From contig JAMKCF010000076.1 of NCBI GenBank assembly GCA_023634235.1, forward strand, positions 372,001-436,000: a stretch of 64,000 nt of DNA, read 5' to 3'. Below the pieces are notes generated by a model. That model did no database searches, was not told the origin of the DNA, and saw only the letters and a list, made by a program, of their open reading frames with translations. Each line of letters starts with the position of its first letter. Position 1 is the first letter of the stretch. The translations under genes were made by a program, and so were the position numbers. Below are positions 49,082-61,425 of the stretch, piece by piece. Source of the stretch: Pisaster brevispinus (taxonomy: Eukaryota > Echinodermata > Asteroidea > Forcipulatida > Asteriidae).

Positions 49082-51583
49082 CTACCTGTCAAATATTCCC
49101 AAAATTCGACCCCCGGTAACATGGTGATTTTCGGCGATCACTTTTCGCGGACACCTCCCCCGACGGGGCTGGTTGGAATTTGAAGGCCGCAAGCATTTTA
49201 TTCCATGAATTATTGAGGTTTTTGGGGCAAGAAAGATGGCGTCACTTTTTGCTAGAAAGCTCCTAATTGCCCAGGTTTTGGGATTTGGCCATGTCCCCAC
49301 ACAGAAAAGGTCTTCAGGGAAGTCTAGTCTAGAACGCTGCACCGTCAAATCGCACTTTTGTTTTCGACCCCAAAAATCAAAATGGCGACAGGGTACTACC
49401 TGTCAAATATTCCCAAAATTCGACCCCCGGTAACATGGTGATTTTCGGCGATCACTTTTCGCGGACACCTCCCCCGACGGTGCTGGTTGGAATTTGAAGG
49501 CCGCAACCATTTTATTCCATGAATTATTGAGGTTTTTTGGGCAAGAAAGATGGCGTCACTTTTTGCTAGAAAGCTCCTAATTGCCCAGGTTTTGGGATTT
49601 GGCCATGTCCCCACACAGAAAAGGTCTTCAGGGAAGTCTAGTCTAGAACGCTGCACCGTCAAATCGCACTTTTGTTTTCGACCCCAAAAATCAAAATGGC
49701 GACAGGGTACTACCTGTCAAATATTCCCAAAATTCGACCCCCGGTAACATGGTGATTTTCGGCGATCACTTTTCGCGGACACCTCCCCCGACGGTGCTGG
49801 TTGGAATTTGAAGGCCGCAACCATTTTATTCCATGAATTATTGAGGTTTTTTTGGGCAAGAAAGATGGCGTCACTTTTTGCTAGAAAGCTCCTAATTGCC
49901 CAGGTTTTGGGATTTGGCCATGTCCCCACACAGAAAAGGTCTTCAGGGAAGTCTAGTCTAGAACGCTGCACCGTCAAATCGCACTTTTGTTTTCGACCCC
50001 AAAAATCAAAATGGCGACAGGGTACTACCTGTCAAATATTCCCAAAATTCGACCCCCGGTAACATGGCGATTTTCGGCGATCACTTTTCGCGGACACCTC
50101 CCCCGACGGTGCTGGTTGGAATTTGAAGGCCGCAACCATTTTATTCCATGACTTATTGAGGTTTTTTGGGCAAGAAAGATGGCGTCACTTTTTGCTAGAA
50201 AGCTCCTAATTGCCCAGGTTTTGGGATTTGGCCATGTCCCCACACAGAAAAGGTCTTCAGGGAAGTCTAGTCTAGAACGCTGCACCGTCAAATCGCACTT
50301 TTGTTTTCGACCCCAAAAATCAAAATGGCGACCTGTCAAATATTCCCAAAATTCGACCCCCGGTAACATGGTGATTTTCGGCGATCACTTTTCGCGGACA
50401 CCTCCCCCGACGGTGCTGGTTGGAATTTGAAGGCCGCAACCATTTTATTCCATGAATTATTGAGGTTTTTTGGGCAAGAAAGATGGCGTCACTTTTTGCT
50501 AGAAAGCTCCTAATTGCCCAGTTTTTGGGATTTGGCCATGTCCCCACACAGAAAAGGTCTTCAGGGAAGTCTAGTCTAGAACGCTGCACCGTCAAATCGC
50601 ACTTTTGTTTTCGACCCCAAAAATCAAAATGGCGACAGGGTACTACCTGTCCAATATTCCCAAAATTCGACCCCCGGTAACATGGTGATTTTCGGCGATC
50701 ACTTTTCGCGGACACCTCCCCCGACGGTGCTGGTTGGAATTTGAAGGCCGCAACCATTTTATTCCATGAATTATTGAGGTTTTTTGGGCAAGAAAGATGG
50801 CGTCACTTTTTGCTAGAAAGCTCCTAATTGCCCAGGTTTTGGGATTTGGCCATGTCCCCACACAGAAAAGGTCTTCAGGGAAGTCTAGTCTAGAACGCTG
50901 CACCGTCAAATCGCACTTTTGTTTTCGACCCCAAAAATCAAAATGGCGACAGGGTACTACCTGTCAAATATTCCCAAAATTCGACCCCCGGTAACATGGT
51001 GATTTTCGGCGATCACTTTTCGCGGACACCTCCCCCGACGGTGCTGGTTGGAATTTGAAGGCCGCAACCATTTTATTCCATGAATTATTGAGGTTTTTTG
51101 GGCAAGAAAGATGGCGTCACTTTTTGCTAGAAAGCTCCTAATTGCCCAGGTTTTGGGATTTGGCCATGTCCCCACACAGAAAAGGTCTTCAGGGAAGTCT
51201 AGTCTAGAACGCTGCACCGTCAAATCGCACTTTTGTTTTCGACCCCAAAAATCAAAATGGCGACAGGGTACTACCTGTCAAATATTCCCAAAATTCGACC
51301 CCCGGTAACATGGTGATTTTCGGCGATCACTTTTCGCGGACACCTCCCCCGACGGTGCTGGTTGGAATTTGAAGGCCGCAACCATTTTATTCCATGAATT
51401 ATTGAGGTTTTTTGGGCAAGAAAGATGGCGTCACTTTTTGCTAGAAAGCTCCTAATTGCCCAGGTTTTGGGATTTGGCCATGTCCCCACACAGAAAAGGT
51501 CTTCAGGGAAGTCTAGTCTAGAACGCTGCACCGTCAAATCGCACTTTTGTTTTCGACCCCAAAAATCAAATGGCGACAGGGTA
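49082..51583 (+). repeat. Right subfamily, mostly ATGGTGATT, with two indel monomers
   Basis: Starts are 49236, 49550, 49865, 50179, 50483, 50797, 51111 and 51425. Just upstream of 49236 there is a cluster of changes: GGCGACACGG, CCCCCGACGGGGCTGG, CCGCAAGCATT and GTTTTTGGGGCAAG. Some of these match left-type monomers, which suggests a second small conversion patch. An extra T makes 49550-49865 315 bp. A 10-bp deletion lies near 50332, and CCTGTCCAATATT near 50652 matches the same change near 30578. Confidence 0.82.
50324..50340 (+). repeat. 10-bp deletion, second occurrence
   Basis: The sequence reads ATGGCGACCTGTC, the same junction as near 6677 but in a right-type monomer. Spacing 50179-50483 is 304. 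The different background suggests either independent recurrence between the two AC dinucleotides or transfer of a very short tract. Confidence 0.92.
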
Positions 51584-52216
51584 CTACCTGTCAAATATTC
51601 CCAAAATTCGACCCCCGGTAACATGGTGATTTTCGGCGATCACTTTTCGCGGACACCTCCCCCGACGGTGCTTGTTGGAATTTGAAGGCCGCAACCATTT
51701 TATTCCATGAATTATTGAGGTTTTTTGGGCAAGAAAGATGGCGTCACTTTTTGCTAGAAAGCTCCTAATTGCCCAGGTTTTGGGATTTGGCCATGTCCCC
51801 ACACAGAAAAGGTCTTCAGGGAAGTCTAGTCTAGAACGCTGCACCGTCAAATCGCACGTTTGTTTTCGACCCCAAAAATCAAAATGGCGACAGGGTACTA
51901 CCTGTCAAATATTCCCAAAATTCGACCCCCGTTAACATGGTGATTTTCGGCGATCACTTTTCGCGGACACCTCCCCCGACGGTGCTGGTTGGAATTTGAA
52001 GGCCGCAACCATTTTATTCCATGAATATTGAGGTTTTTTGGGCAAGAAAGATGGCGTCACTTTTTGCTAGAAAGCTCCTAATTGCCCAGGTTTTGGGATT
52101 TGGCCATGTCCCCACACAGAAAAGGTCTTCAGGGAAGTCTAGTCTAGAACGCTGCACCGTCAAATCGCACTTTTGTTTTCGACCCCAAAAATCAAAATGG
52201 CGACAGGGTACTACCT

Positions 52217-52353
52217 AATTGCCCAGGTTTTGGGATTTGGCCATGTCCCCACACAGAAAAGGTCTTCAGGGAAGTCTAGTCTAGAACGCTGCACCGTCAA
52301 ATCGCACTTTTGTTTTCGACCCCAAAAATCAAAATGGCGACAGGGTACTACCT
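52217..52353 (+). repeat. 137-bp partial monomer duplication, copy 1
   Basis: The segment from AATTGCCCAGG to GGGTACTACCT (52080-52216) is repeated immediately at 52217-52353. Equivalently, 177 bp are missing between two adjacent monomers. The junction TACTACCT/AATTGCCC joins the inverted-repeat segment to CTCCTAATTG, with CCT shared by both parents. Confidence 0.93.
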
Positions 52354-53295
52354 GTCAAATATTCCCAAAATTCGACCCCCGGTAACATGGTGATTTTCGG
52401 CGATCACTTTTCGCGGACACCTCCCCCGACGGTGCTTGTTGGAATTTGAAGGCCGCAACCATTTTATTCCATGAATTATTGAGGTTTTTTGGGCAAGAAA
52501 GATGGCGTCACTTTTTGCTAGAAAGCTCCTAATTGCCCAGGTTTTGGGATTTGGCCATGTCCCCACACAGAAAAGGTCTTCAGGGAAGTCTAGTCTAGAA
52601 CGCTGCACCGTCAAATCGCACGTTTGTTTTCGACCCCAAAAATCAAAATGGCGACAGGGTACTACCTGTCAAATATTCCCAAAATTCGACCCCCGGTAAC
52701 ATGGTGATTTTCGGCGATCACTTTTCGCGGACACCTCCCCCGACGGTGCTTGTTGGAATTTGAAGGCCGCAACCATTTTATTCCATGAATTATTGAGGTT
52801 TTTTGGGCAAGAAAGATGGCGTCACTTTTTGCTAGAAAGCTCCTAATTGCCCAGGTTTTGGGATTTGGCCATGTCCCCACACAGAAAAGGTCTTCAGGGA
52901 AGTCTAGTCTAGAACGCTGCACCGTCAAATCGCACGTTTGTTTTCGACCCCAAAAATCAAAATGGCGACAGGGTACTACCTGTCAAATATTCCCAAAATT
53001 CGACCCCCGTTAACATGGTGATTTTCGGCGATCACTTTTCGCGGACACCTCCCCCGACGGTGCTGGTTGGAATTTGAAGGCCGCAACCATTTTATTCCAT
53101 GAATTATTGAGGTTTTTTGGGCAAGAAAGATGGCGTCACTTTTTGCTAGAAAGCTCCTAATTGCCCAGGTTTTGGGATTTGGCCATGTCCCCACACAGAA
53201 AAGGTCTTCAGGGAAGTCTAGTCTAGAACGCTGCACCGTCAAATCGCACTTTTGTTTTCGACCCCAAAAATCAAAATGGCGACAGGGTACTACCT

Positions 53296-53432
53296 AATTG
53301 CCCAGGTTTTGGGATTTGGCCATGTCCCCACACAGAAAAGGTCTTCAGGGAAGTCTAGTCTAGAACGCTGCACCGTCAAATCGCACTTTTGTTTTCGACC
53401 CCAAAAATCAAAATGGCGACAGGGTACTACCT
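53296..53432 (+). repeat. 137-bp partial monomer duplication, copy 2
   Basis: It has the same junction (TACTACCT/AATTGCCC) and the same length as the copy at 52217. The CGTTTG and GTTAAC markers of the preceding monomers match those before copy 1 at an offset of 1079 bp. Confidence 0.93.
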
Positions 53433-54060
53433 GTCAAATATTCCCAAAATTCGACCCCCGGTAACATGGTGATTTTCGGCGATCACTTTTCGCGGACACC
53501 TCCCCCGACGGTGCTTGTTGGAATTTGAAGGCCGCAACCATTTTATTCCATGAATTATTGAGGTTTTTTGGGCAAGAAAGATGGCGTCACTTTTTGCTAG
53601 AAAGCTCCTAATTGCCCAGGTTTTGGGATTTGGCCATGTCCCCACACAGAAAAGGTCTTCAGGGAAGTCTAGTCTAGAACGCTGCACCGTCAAATCGCAC
53701 GTTTGTTTTCGACCCCAAAAATCAAAATGGCGACAGGGTACTACCTGTCAAATATTCCCAAAATTCGACCCCCGGTAACATGGTGATTTTCGGCGATCAC
53801 TTTTCGCGGACACCTCCCCCGACGGTGCTTGTTGGAATTTGAAGGCCGCAACCATTTTATTCCATGAATTATTGAGGTTTTTTGGGCAAGAAAGATGGCG
53901 TCACTTTTTGCTAGAAAGCTCCTAATTGCCCAGGTTTTGGGATTTGGCCATGTCCCCACACAGAAAAGGTCTTCAGGGAAGTCTAGTCTAGAACGCTGCA
54001 CCGTCAAATCGCACTTTTGTTTTCGACCCCAAAAATCAAAATGGCGACAGGGTACTACCT

Positions 54061-54197
54061 AATTGCCCAGGTTTTGGGATTTGGCCATGTCCCCACACAG
54101 AAAAGGTCTTCAGGGAAGTCTAGTCTAGAACGCTGCACCGTCAAATCGCACTTTTGTTTTCGACCCCAAAAATCAAAATGGCGACAGGGTACTACCT
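54061..54197 (+). repeat. 137-bp partial monomer duplication, copy 3
   Basis: It has the same junction and length as the other two copies. It lies 765 bp after copy 2 and closes the block. From 54346 on, ordinary monomers resume. Confidence 0.93.
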
Positions 54198-57100
54198 GTC
54201 AAATATTCCCAAAATTCGACCCCCGGTAACATGGCGATTTTCGGCGATCACTTTTCGCGGACACCTCCCCCGACGGTGCTGGTTGGAATTTGAAGGCCGC
54301 AACCATTTTATTCCATGAATTATTGAGGTTTTTTGGGCAAGAAAGATGGCGTCACTTTTTGCTAGAAAGCTCCTAATTGCCCAGGTTTTGGGATTTGGCC
54401 ATGTCCCCACACAGAAAAGGTCTTCAGGGAAGTCTAGTCTAGAACGCTGCACCGTCAAATCGCACTTTTGTTTTCGACCCCAAAAATCAAAATGGCGACA
54501 GGGTACTACCTGTCAAATATTCCCAAAATTCGACCCCCGGTAACATGGCGATTTTCGGCGATCACTTTTCGCGGACACCTCCCCCGACGGTGCTGGTTGG
54601 AAATTGAAGGCCGCAACCATTTTATTCCATGAATTATTGAGGTTTTTTGGGCAAGAAAGATGGCGTCACTTTTTGCTAGAAAGCTCCTAATTGCCCAGGT
54701 TTTGGGATTTGGCCATGTCCCCACACAGAAAAGGTCTTCAGGGAAGTCTAGTCTAGAACGCTGCACCGTCAAATCGCACTTTTGTTTTCGACCCCAAAAA
54801 TCAAAATGGCGACAGGGTACTACCTGTCAAATATTCCCAAAATTCGACCCCCGGTAACATGGTGATTTTCGGCGATCACTTTTCGCGGACACCTCCCCCG
54901 ACGGTGCTGGTTGGAATTTGAAGGCCGCAACCATTTTATTCCATGAATTATTGAGGTTTTTTGGGCAAGAAAGATGGCGTCACTTTTTGCTAGAAAGCTC
55001 CTAATTGCCCAGGTTTTGGGATTTGGCCATGTCCCCACACAGAAAAGGTCTTCAGGGAAGTCTAGTCTAGAACGCTGCACCGTCAAATCGCACTTTTGTT
55101 TTCGACCCCAAAAATCAAAATGGCGACAGGGTACTACCTGTCAAATATTCCCAAAATTCGACCCCCGGTAACATGGCGATTTTCGGCGATCACTTTTCGC
55201 GGACACCTCCCCCGACGGTGCTGGTTGGAATTTGAAGGCCGCAACCATTTTATTCCATGAATTATTGAGGTTTTTTGGGCAAGAAAGATGGCGTCACTTT
55301 TTGCTAGAAAGCTCCTAATTGCCCAGGTTTTGGGATTTGGCCATGTCCCCACACAGAAAAGGTCTTCAGGGAAGTCTAGTCTAGAACGCTGCACCGTCAA
55401 ATCGCACTTTTGTTTTCGACCCCAAAAATCAAAATGGCGACAGGGTACTACCTGTCAAATATTCCCAAAATTCGACCCCCGGTAACATGGTGATTTTCGG
55501 CGATCACTTTTCGCGGACACCTCCCCCGACGGTGCTGGTTGGAATTTGAAGGCCGCAACCATTTTATTCCATGAATTATTGAGGTTTTTTGGGCAAGAAA
55601 GATGGCGTCACTTTTTGCTAGAAAGCTCCTAATTGCCCAGGTTTTGGGATTTGGCCATGTCCCCACACAGAAAAGGTCTTCAGGGAAGTCTAGTCTAGAA
55701 CGCTGCACCGTCAAATCGCACTTTTGTTTTCGACCCCAAAAATCAAAATGGCGACAGGGTACTACCTGTCAAATATTCCCAAAATTCGACCCCCGGTAAC
55801 ATGGTGATTTTCGGCGATCACTTTTCGCGGACACCTCCCCCGACGGTGCTGGTTGGAATTTGAAGGCCGCAACCATTTTATTCCATGAATTATTGAGGTT
55901 TTTTGGGCAAGAAAGATGGCGTCACTTTTTGCTAGAAAGCTCCTAATTGCCCAGGTTTTGGGATTTGGCATGTCCCCACACAGAAAAGGTCTTCAGGGAA
56001 GTCTAGTCTAGAACGCTGCACCGTCAAATCGCACTTTTGTTTTCGACCCCAAAAATCAAAATGGCGACAGGGTACTACCTGTCAAATATTCCCAAAATTC
56101 GACCCCCGGTAACATGGCGATTTTCGGCGATCACTTTTCGCGGACACCTCCCCCGACGGTGCTGGTTGGAATTTGAAGGCCGCAACCATTTTATTCCATG
56201 AATTATTGAGGTTTTTTGGGCAAGAAAGATGGCGTCACTTTTTGCTAGAAAGCTCCTTATTGCCCAGGTTTTGGGATTTGGCCATGTCCCCACACAGAAA
56301 AGGTCTTCAGGAAAGTCTAGTCTAGAACGCTGCACCGTCAAATCGCACTTTTGTTTTCGACCCCAAAAATCAAAATGGCGACAGGGTACTACCTGTCAAA
56401 TATTCCCAAAATTCGACCCCCGGTAACATGGTGATTTTCGGCGATCACTTTTCGCGGACACCTCCCCCGACGGTGCTGGTTGGAATTTGAAGGCCGCAAC
56501 CATTTTATTCCATGAATTATTGAGGTTTTTTGGGCAAGAAAGATGGCGTCACTTTTTGCTAGAAAGCTCCTAATTGCCCAGGTTTTGGGATTTGGCCATG
56601 TCCCCACACAGAAAAGGTCTTCAGGGAAGTCTAGTCTAGAACGCTGCACCGTCAAATCGCACTTTTGTTTTCGACCCCAAAAATCAAAATGGCGACAGGG
56701 TACTACCTGTCAAATATTCCCAAAATTCGACCCCCGTTAACATGGTGATTTTCGGCGATCACTTTTCGCGGACACCTCCCCCGACGGTGCTGGTTGGAAT
56801 TTGAAGGCCGCAACCATTTTATTCCATGAATTATTGAGGTTTTTTGAGCAAGAAAGATGGCGTCACTTTTTGCTAGAAAGCTCCTAATTGCCCAGGTTTT
56901 GGGATTTGGCCATGTCCCCACACAGAAAAGGTCTTCAGGGAAGTCTAGTCTAGAACGCTGCACCGTCAAATCGCACTTTTGTTTTCGACCCCAAAAATCA
57001 AAATGGCGACAGGGTACTACCTGTCAAATATTCCCAAAATTCGACCCCCGGTAACATGGTGATTTTCGGCGATCACTTTTCGCGGACACCTCCCCCGACG

Positions 57101-60100
57101 GTGCTGGTTGGAATTTGAAGGCCGCAACCATTTTATTCCATGAATTATTGAGGTTTTTTGGGCAAGAAAGATGGCGTCACTTTTTGCTAGAAAGCTCCTA
57201 ATTGCCCAGGTTTTGGGATTTGGCCATGTCCCCACACAGAAAAGGTCTTCAGGGAAGTCTAGTCTAGAACGCTGCACCGTCAAATCGCACTTTTGTTTTC
57301 GACCCCAAAAATCAAAATGGCGACAGGGTACTACCTGTCAAATATTCCCAAAATTCGACCCCCGGTAACATGGTGATTTTCGGCGATCACTTTTCGCGGA
57401 CACCTCCCCCGACGGTGCTGGTTGGAATTTGAAGGCCGCAACCATTTTATTCCATGAATTATTGAGGTTTTTTGGGCAAGAAAGATGGCGTCACTTTTTG
57501 CTAGAAAGCTCCTAATTGCCCAGGTTTTGGGATTTGGCCATGTCCCCACACAGAAAAGGTCTTCAGGGAAGTCTAGTCTAGAACGCTGCACCGTCAAATC
57601 GCACTTTTGTTTTCGACCCCAAAAATCAAAATGGCGACAGGGTACTACCTGTCAAATATTCCCAAAATTCGACCCCCGGTAACATGGTGATTTTCGGCGA
57701 TCACTTTTCGCGGACACCTCCCCCGACGGTGCTGGTTGGAATTTGAAGGCCGCAACCATTTTATTCCATGAATTATTGAGGTTTTTTGGGCAAGAAAGAT
57801 GGCGTCACTTTTTGCTAGAAAGCTCCTAATTGCCCAGGTTTTGGGATTTGGCCATGTCCCCACACAGAAAAGGTCTTCAGGGAAGTCTAGTCTAGAACGC
57901 TGCACCGTCAAATCGCACTTTTGTTTTCGACCCCAAAAATCAAAATGGCGACAGGGTACTACCTGTCAAATATTCCCAAAATTCGACCCCCGGTAACATG
58001 GTGATTTTCGGCGATCACTTTTCGCGGACACCTCCCCCGACGGTGCTGGTTGGAATTTGAAGGCCGCAACCATTTTATTCCATGAATTATTGAGGTTTTT
58101 TGGGCAAGAAAGATGGCGTCACTTTTTGCTAGAAAGCTCCTAATTGCCCAGGTTTTGGGATTTGGCCATGTCCCCACACAGAAAAGGTCTTCAGGGAAGT
58201 CTAGTCTAGAACGCTGCACCGTCAAATCGCACTTTTGTTTTCGACCCCAAAAATCAAAATGGCGACAGGGTACTACCTGTCAAATATTCCCAAAATTCGA
58301 CCCCCGGTAACATGGTGATTTTCGGCGATCACTTTTCGCGGACACCTCCCCCGACGGTGCTGGTTGGAATTTGAAGGCCGCAACCATTTTATTCCATGAA
58401 TTATTGAGGTTTTTTGGGCAAGAAAGATGGCGTCACTTTTTGCTAGAAAGCTCCTAATTGCCCAGGTTTTGGGATTTGGCCATGTCCCCACACAGAAAAG
58501 GTCTTCAGGGAAGTCTAGTCTAGAACGCTGCACCGTCAAATCGCACTTTTGTTTTCGACCCCAAAAATCAAAATGGCGACAGGGTACTACCTGTCAAATA
58601 TTCCCAAAATTCGACCCCCGGTAACATGGTGATTTTCGGCGATCACTTTTCGCGGACACCTCCCCCGACGGTGCTGGTTGGAATTTGAAGGCCGCAACCA
58701 TTTTATTCCATGAATTATTGAGGTTTTTTGGGCAAGAAAGATGGCGTCACTTTTTGCTAGAAAGCTCCTAATTGCCCAGGTTTTGGGATTTGGCCATGTC
58801 CCCACACAGAAAAGGTCTTCAGGGAAGTCTAGTCTAGAACGCTGCACCGTCAAATCGCACTTTTGTTTTCGACCCCAAAAATCAAAATGGCGACAGGGTA
58901 CTACCTGTCAAATATTCCCAAAATTCGACCCCCGGTAACATGGCGATTTTCGGCGATCACTTTTCGCGGACACCTCCCCCGACGGTGCTGGTTGGAATTT
59001 GAAGGCCGCAACCATTTTATTCCATGAATTATTGAGGTTTTTTGGGCAAGAAAGATGGCGTCACTTTTTGCTAGAAAGCTCCTAATTGCCCAGGTTTTGG
59101 GATTTGGCCATGTCCCCACACAGAAAAGGTCTTCAGGGAAGTCTAGTCTAGAACGCTGCACCGTCAAATCGCACTTTTGTTTTCGACCCCAAAAATCAAA
59201 ATGGCGACAGGGTACTACCTGTCAAATATTCCCAAAATTCGACCCCCGGTAACATGGTGATTTTCGGCGATCACTTTTCGCGGACACCTCCCCCGACGGT
59301 GCTGGTTGGAATTTGAAGGCCGCAACCATTTTATTCCATGAATTATTGAGGTTTTTTGGGCAAGAAAGATGGCGTCACTTTTTGCTAGAAAGCTCCTAAT
59401 TGCCCAGGTTTTGGGATTTGGCCATGTCCCCACACAGAAAAGGTCTTCAAGAAAGTCTAGTCTAGAACGCTGCACCGTCAAATCGCACTTTTGTTTTCGA
59501 CCCCAAAAATCAAAATGGCGACAGGGTACTACCTGTCAAATATTCCCAAAATTCGATCCCCGGTAACATGGTGATTTTCGGCGATCACTTTTCGCGGACA
59601 CCTCCCCCGACGGTGCTGGTTGGAATTTGAAGGCCGCAACCATTTTATTCCATGAATTATTGAGGTTTTTTGGGCAAGAAAGATGGCGTCACTTTTTGCT
59701 AGAAAGCTCCTAATTGCCCAGGTTTTGGGATTTGGCCATGTCCCCACACAGAAAAGGTCTTCAGGAAAGTCTAGTCTAGAACGCTGCACCGTCAAATCGC
59801 ACTTTTGTTTTCGACCCCAAAAATCAAAATGGCGACAGGGTACTACCTGTCAAATATTCCCAAAATTCGACCCCCGGTAACATGGTGATTTTCGGCGATC
59901 ACTTTTCGCGGACACCTCCCCCGACGGTGCTGGTTGGAATTTGAAGGCCGCAACCATTTTATTCCATGAATTATTGAGGTTTTTTGGGCAAGAAAGATGG
60001 CGTCACTTTTTGCTAGAAAGCTCCTAATTGCCCAGGTTTTGGGATTTGGCCATGTCCCCACACAGAAAAGGTCTTCAGGGAAGTCTAGTCTAGAACGCTG

Positions 60101-60464
60101 CACCGTCAAATCGCACTTTTGTTTTCGACCCCAAAAATCAAAATGGCGACAGGGTACTACCTGTCAAATATTCCCAAAATTCGACCCCCGGTAACATGGT
60201 GATTTTCGGCGATCACTTTTCGCGGACACCTCCCCCGACGGTGCTGGTTGGAATTTGAAGGCCGCAACCATTTTATTCCATGAATTATTGAGGTTTTTTG
60301 GGCAAGAAAGATGGCGTCACTTTTTGCTAGAAAGCTCCTAATTGCCCAGGTTTTGGGATTTGGCCATGTCCCCACACAGAAAAGGTCTTCAGGGAAGCTC
60401 TAGTCTAGAACGCTGCACCGTCAAATCGCACTTTTGTTTTCGACCCCAAAAATCAAAATGGCGA

Positions 60465-60482
60465 CAGGGTACTTACTACCTG
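60465..60482 (+). repeat. TACT tandem duplication, copy 4
   Basis: The sequence reads GGGTACTTACTACCTG. Unlike the three copies at 26-31 kb, it is not linked to CGGAGATCAC or ATTCTATG and sits in an ATGGTGATT monomer. It therefore looks like an independent occurrence. The same monomer has an extra C in GGGAAGCTCTAG near 60397. Confidence 0.9.
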
Positions 60483-61254
60483 TCAAATATTCCCAAAATT
60501 CGACCCCCGGTAACATGGTGATTTTCGGCGATCACTTTTCGCGGACACCTCCCCCGACGGTGCTGGTTGGAATTTGAAGGCCGCAACCATTTTATTCCAT
60601 GAATTATTGAGGTTTTTTGGGCAAGAAAGATGGCGTCACTTTTTGCTAGAAAGCTCCTAATTGCCCAGGTTTTGGGATTTGGCCATGTCCCCACACAGAA
60701 AAGGTCTTCAGGGAAGTCTAGTCTAGAACGCTGCACCGTCAAATCGCACTTTTGTTTTCGACCCCAAAAATCAAAATGGCGACAGGGTACTACCTGTCAA
60801 ATATTCCCAAAATTCGACCCCCGGTAACATGGTGATTTTCGGCGATCACTTTTCGCGGACACCTCCCCCGACGGTGCTGGTTGGAATTTGAAGGCCGCAA
60901 CCATTTTATTCCATGAATTATTGAGGTTTTTTGGGCAAGAAAGATGGCGTCACTTTTTGCTAGAAAGCTCCTAATTGCCCAGGTTTTGGGATTTGGCCAT
61001 GTCCCCACACAGAAAAGGTCTTCAGGGAAGTCTAGTCTAGAACGCTGCACCGTCAAATCGCACTTTTGTTTTCGACCCCAAAAATCAAAATGGCGACAGG
61101 GTACTACCTGTCAAATATTCCCAAAATTCGACCCCCGGTAACATGGTGATTTTCGGCGATCACTTTTCGCGGACACCTCCCCCGACGGTGCTGGTTGGAA
61201 TTTGAAGGCCGCAACCATTTTATTCCATGAATTATTGAGGTTTTTTGGGCAAGA

Positions 61255-61263
61255 AAGATGGCG
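61255..61263 (+). other. AAGATGGCG motif, one of three ATGGCG cores per monomer (possible YY1-like site)
   Basis: Each monomer has three related cores: AAGATGGCG (61255-61263), AAAATGGCG (61401-61409) and AACATGG(C/T)G (61454-61462). AAGATGGCG is the core of the animal YY1 binding consensus. The match is clear from sequence, but binding is inference, and the host might not be an animal. The motif may also simply reflect internal duplication within the monomer. Confidence 0.3.
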
Positions 61264-61344
61264 TCACTTTTTGCTAGAAAGCTCCTAATTGCCCAGGTTT
61301 TGGGATTTGGCCATGTCCCCACACAGAAAAGGTCTTCAGGGAAG

Positions 61345-61355
61345 TCTAGTCTAGA
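61345..61355. repeat. Near-palindrome TCTAGTCTAGA in each monomer, representative
   Basis: TCTAG and CTAGA are complementary around one central T, and TCTAG is also directly repeated. The motif is kept in most monomers. Variants include TCTAGACTAGA (8169 region), TCTAGGCTAGA (5355 region) and TCTAGCCTAGA (61660 and 62288 regions), which mostly change the central base. No function is known to me. Confidence 0.7.
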
Positions 61356-61409
61356 ACGCTGCACCGTCAAATCGCACTTTTGTTTTCGACCCCAAAAATC
61401 AAAATGGCG

Positions 61410-61425
61410 ACAGGGTACTACCTGT
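61410..61425. repeat. Imperfect inverted repeat in each monomer (indel hotspot), representative
   Basis: In ACAGGGTACTACCTGT the outer five bases, ACAGG and CCTGT, are perfect complements around a six-base centre. Alternatively, with one bulged G, the inner GTA and TAC also pair. The segment is present in nearly every monomer. All indels of 4 bp or more found in the window fall in it or have a breakpoint in it. Confidence 0.85.

Larger units (their letters stand above)
51584..54198 (+). repeat. Block with three 137-bp partial duplications
   Basis: Block-specific variants are GGTGCTTGTTGG (near 51668, 52432, 52746, 53511 and 53825), CGCACGTTTG (near 51854, 52618, 52932 and 53697) and CCCCCGTTAAC (near 51927 and 53005). 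Three 451-bp intervals (52051-52502, 53130-53581, 53895-54346) equal one full monomer plus 137 bp. The junctions near 52216 and 53295 are 1079 bp apart (three monomers plus 137). Those near 53295 and 54060 are 765 bp apart (two monomers plus 137). The 137-bp element was thus spread by duplication of whole blocks. Single-base losses occur near 51570 and 52025. Confidence 0.9.

Noticed and set aside
52021..52218. Frames fused across the 137-bp duplications as new genes
   Set aside because: They come from the duplication junction itself and repeat identically at all three copies. Nothing suggests coding selection.
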